DNA of 8,145 nt from Spirochaetaceae bacterium (GTDB lineage: Bacteria; Spirochaetota; Spirochaetia; Treponematales; Breznakiellaceae): contig JAITKD010000245.1 in NCBI GenBank assembly GCA_031278575.1, positions 1 through 8,145 on the forward strand, in the 5' to 3' direction. The position numbers were made by a program, and so were the translations under genes. A model generated the notes under the pieces. The model worked only from the letters and a program-made list of their open reading frames with translations. It was not told the origin of the DNA and did no database searches. Below are positions 7,660 through 8,145 of the stretch, piece after piece. Every line of letters starts with the position of its first letter. Position 1 is the first letter of the stretch.

Positions 7660-7681
7660 TCTGGCCGGTTGCCCGGCCAGA
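7660..7681. repeat. Hairpin, 9-bp stem
   Basis: TCTGGCCGG at 7660-7668 pairs perfectly with CCGGCCAGA at 7673-7681 around a TTGC loop. The stem is GC-rich and would be stable, but no T-run follows on either strand, so a terminator is unlikely. It may be a REP-like unit, since a RAYT gene lies 240 bp away; that link is inference. Confidence 0.7.
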
Positions 7682-7698
7682 CCGGGCTTTCCGCTCAA

Positions 7699-7735
7699 AT
7701 AAATTTTTGGCAGACTCTGTCTGCCAAAAATTTAT
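7699..7735. repeat. Perfect 17-bp inverted repeat
   Basis: The arms 7699-7715 and 7719-7735 are exact reverse complements around a 3-nt TCT loop. The inner 7 bp are GGCAGAC/GTCTGCC and the outer part is an A/T tract. The tract polarity is opposite to an intrinsic terminator: T-run before and A-run after the GC stem on both strands. It is better read as a repeat, cruciform or binding site than as a terminator. Confidence 0.75.
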
Positions 7736-7917
7736 ACCGCTGCAATCCCTTGCGCGTTCCCCGTGAGAACCTTTTTCTCCCCTATGACAGCGGTAACCAG
7801 GCCCTATACGATTCTATGCTTTATCCTGCCCGATTCAGGACAGACCTTTCCCCTGAGCGTTTTCGGCTTGAGGTGGAAAAGAAGGCTGATACGGAACCCG
7901 GGGCGGATTGGCGCCGT

Positions 7918-8145
7918 TTATCCGGGCGCGGGGGTGGGGGAATGGGGGAATATGAGGGAAAAAGCGGGGTGGATCGCCGTTTTCCCATACCGGGGTCTGA
8001 CCCCAGGGTCCGAATCCCCCCGCCCGGCCCCGGCCTCTTCCTCCTCCGGCGGCTCCCCCTCCAGTATCCACGACCCGTACCGGTCCCCCCAGATATGCCC
8101 GATCCGGCCGTCCAGACGGTTGTACCGTTGGGCGAACACCTGTTT
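7918..8145 (-). CDS. REP-associated tyrosine transposase (RAYT, Y1/IS200-like), C-terminal part
   Basis: Minus-strand frame open from the window edge to a TAA at 7918-7920, giving 75 visible residues; the N-terminus is outside. The first 25 visible residues carry the pattern F..RYN...GR.GH.W.DRY.S, typical of the C-terminal helix region of RAYT/Y1_Tnp proteins. The Tyr of RYN is a candidate catalytic residue, but the HUH motif needed to confirm an active enzyme is not in the window. The family nicks single-stranded DNA at REP palindromes. After an acidic EEEE stretch the tail is Gly/Pro-rich and unlike the common RAYT ending (ELNPVRA is absent), so the tail may be a lineage variant or a readthrough into repeat DNA. 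A GTG at 8139 is probably internal, not the start. Confidence 0.75.
   Translation of the reverse strand, partial: KQVFAQRYNRLDGRIGHIWGDRYGSWILEGEPPEEEEAGAGRGDSDPGVRPRYGKTAIHPAFSLIFPHSPTPAPG
7992..8004. repeat. GGGGTCTGACCCC palindrome inside the transposase tail
   Basis: A 13-bp palindrome (5-bp arms, CTG centre) lies inside the transposase reading frame, encoding part of GVRPR on the minus strand. Similar GGGGTCAGACCCC words occur near RAYT genes in many genomes, to my memory. It may be a recognition site captured into the coding tail. Confidence 0.5.

Larger units (their letters stand above)
7526..7917. other. Spacer with strong hairpins between element and transposase
   Basis: About 390 bp between the second MITE-like copy and the end of the transposase. 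It contains small inverted repeats (for example CCCGT/ACGGG around 7600-7620), two strong hairpins (7660-7681 and 7699-7735) and a plus-strand open frame described separately. No complete gene is certain. The words GGGCG, CGGGCTTTCCGCT and AATCCCT.GCGC around the two hairpins recall a scattered palindromic repeat that I remember from other bacterial genomes; this is a memory-based hint only. Confidence 0.5.
7624..7917 (+). pseudogene. Possible gene remnant, open plus-strand frame
   Basis: After a TAG at 7621-7623 this frame stays open to the window end. The part before 7740 reads through the two hairpins and looks non-coding. From about 7741 to 7917 the translation has a protein-like mix (pieces such as RVPRENLFLPYDSG and SPERFRLEVEKKAD), with balanced codons and charged helical stretches. 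Beyond 7917 it becomes Gly/Pro-rich and runs antisense, codon-aligned, to the transposase, where an open frame is expected by chance in GC-rich DNA. I therefore read 7741-7917 as a possible fragment of a gene cut by repeat or transposase insertion. No ribosome site is seen and the family is not recognised. It may equally be chance. Confidence 0.3.

Noticed and set aside
7699..7735. Intrinsic terminator
   Set aside because: The T-run precedes and the A-run follows the GC stem on both strands, opposite to a terminator.
7835..8071. Minus-strand frame of 78 codons
   Set aside because: It is Gly/Pro/Arg-rich low-complexity sequence in another frame of the region whose real frame carries the transposase motif.

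Overview
The window looks like a spirochaete chromosome, most plausibly a GC-richer Treponema such as those of the termite gut. This is inferred from protein character (a very large periplasmic-sensor SpoIIE/RsbU-type phosphatase, a secreted TPR-like protein, and a Treponema-like RAYT transposase tail) and from GC-rich genes set in AT-rich, repeat-rich spacers. No rRNA, tRNA or CRISPR array is visible, and the species cannot be fixed from the sequence alone.

Layout. 24-168: a 145-bp palindromic MITE-like element with CTAA at both ends. 169-816: a long spacer with no convincing gene, holding a second inverted-repeat element (471-565). 817-2217 (+): a secreted or membrane-anchored helical/TPR-like protein of 466 aa. 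2214-6896 (+): a 1560-aa receptor-phosphatase whose start overlaps the previous stop in an ATGA. 6940-7323 (+): a 127-aa amphipathic helical protein with a 22-residue tandem repeat. 7381-7525: a second, 98% identical, same-orientation copy of the MITE-like element. 7526-7917: spacer with strong hairpins and a plus-strand open frame that may be a gene remnant. 7918-8145 (-): the C-terminal part of a REP-associated tyrosine transposase (Y1/IS200-like) that runs off the window edge.

How the genes may work together. Genes 1 and 2 are translationally coupled and gene 3 follows 43 bp later, so the three may be one operon. The large protein appears to place a sialidase-like beta-propeller and Ig-like domains in the periplasm. 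Three membrane segments enclose a second periplasmic sensor, and HAMP plus a PP2C/SpoIIE phosphatase with its expected metal-binding aspartates lie in the cytoplasm. The likely job is to turn an envelope signal into dephosphorylation of a cytoplasmic partner, as in RsbU-type partner switching. No STAS anti-anti-sigma factor, anti-sigma kinase or sigma factor lies in the window. The TPR-like protein may be its periplasmic partner.

The most unusual items are the receptor-phosphatase architecture, with a large insertion inside the phosphatase domain, and the repeat element. The latter is built almost wholly of three consecutive palindromes and brackets the operon on both sides.
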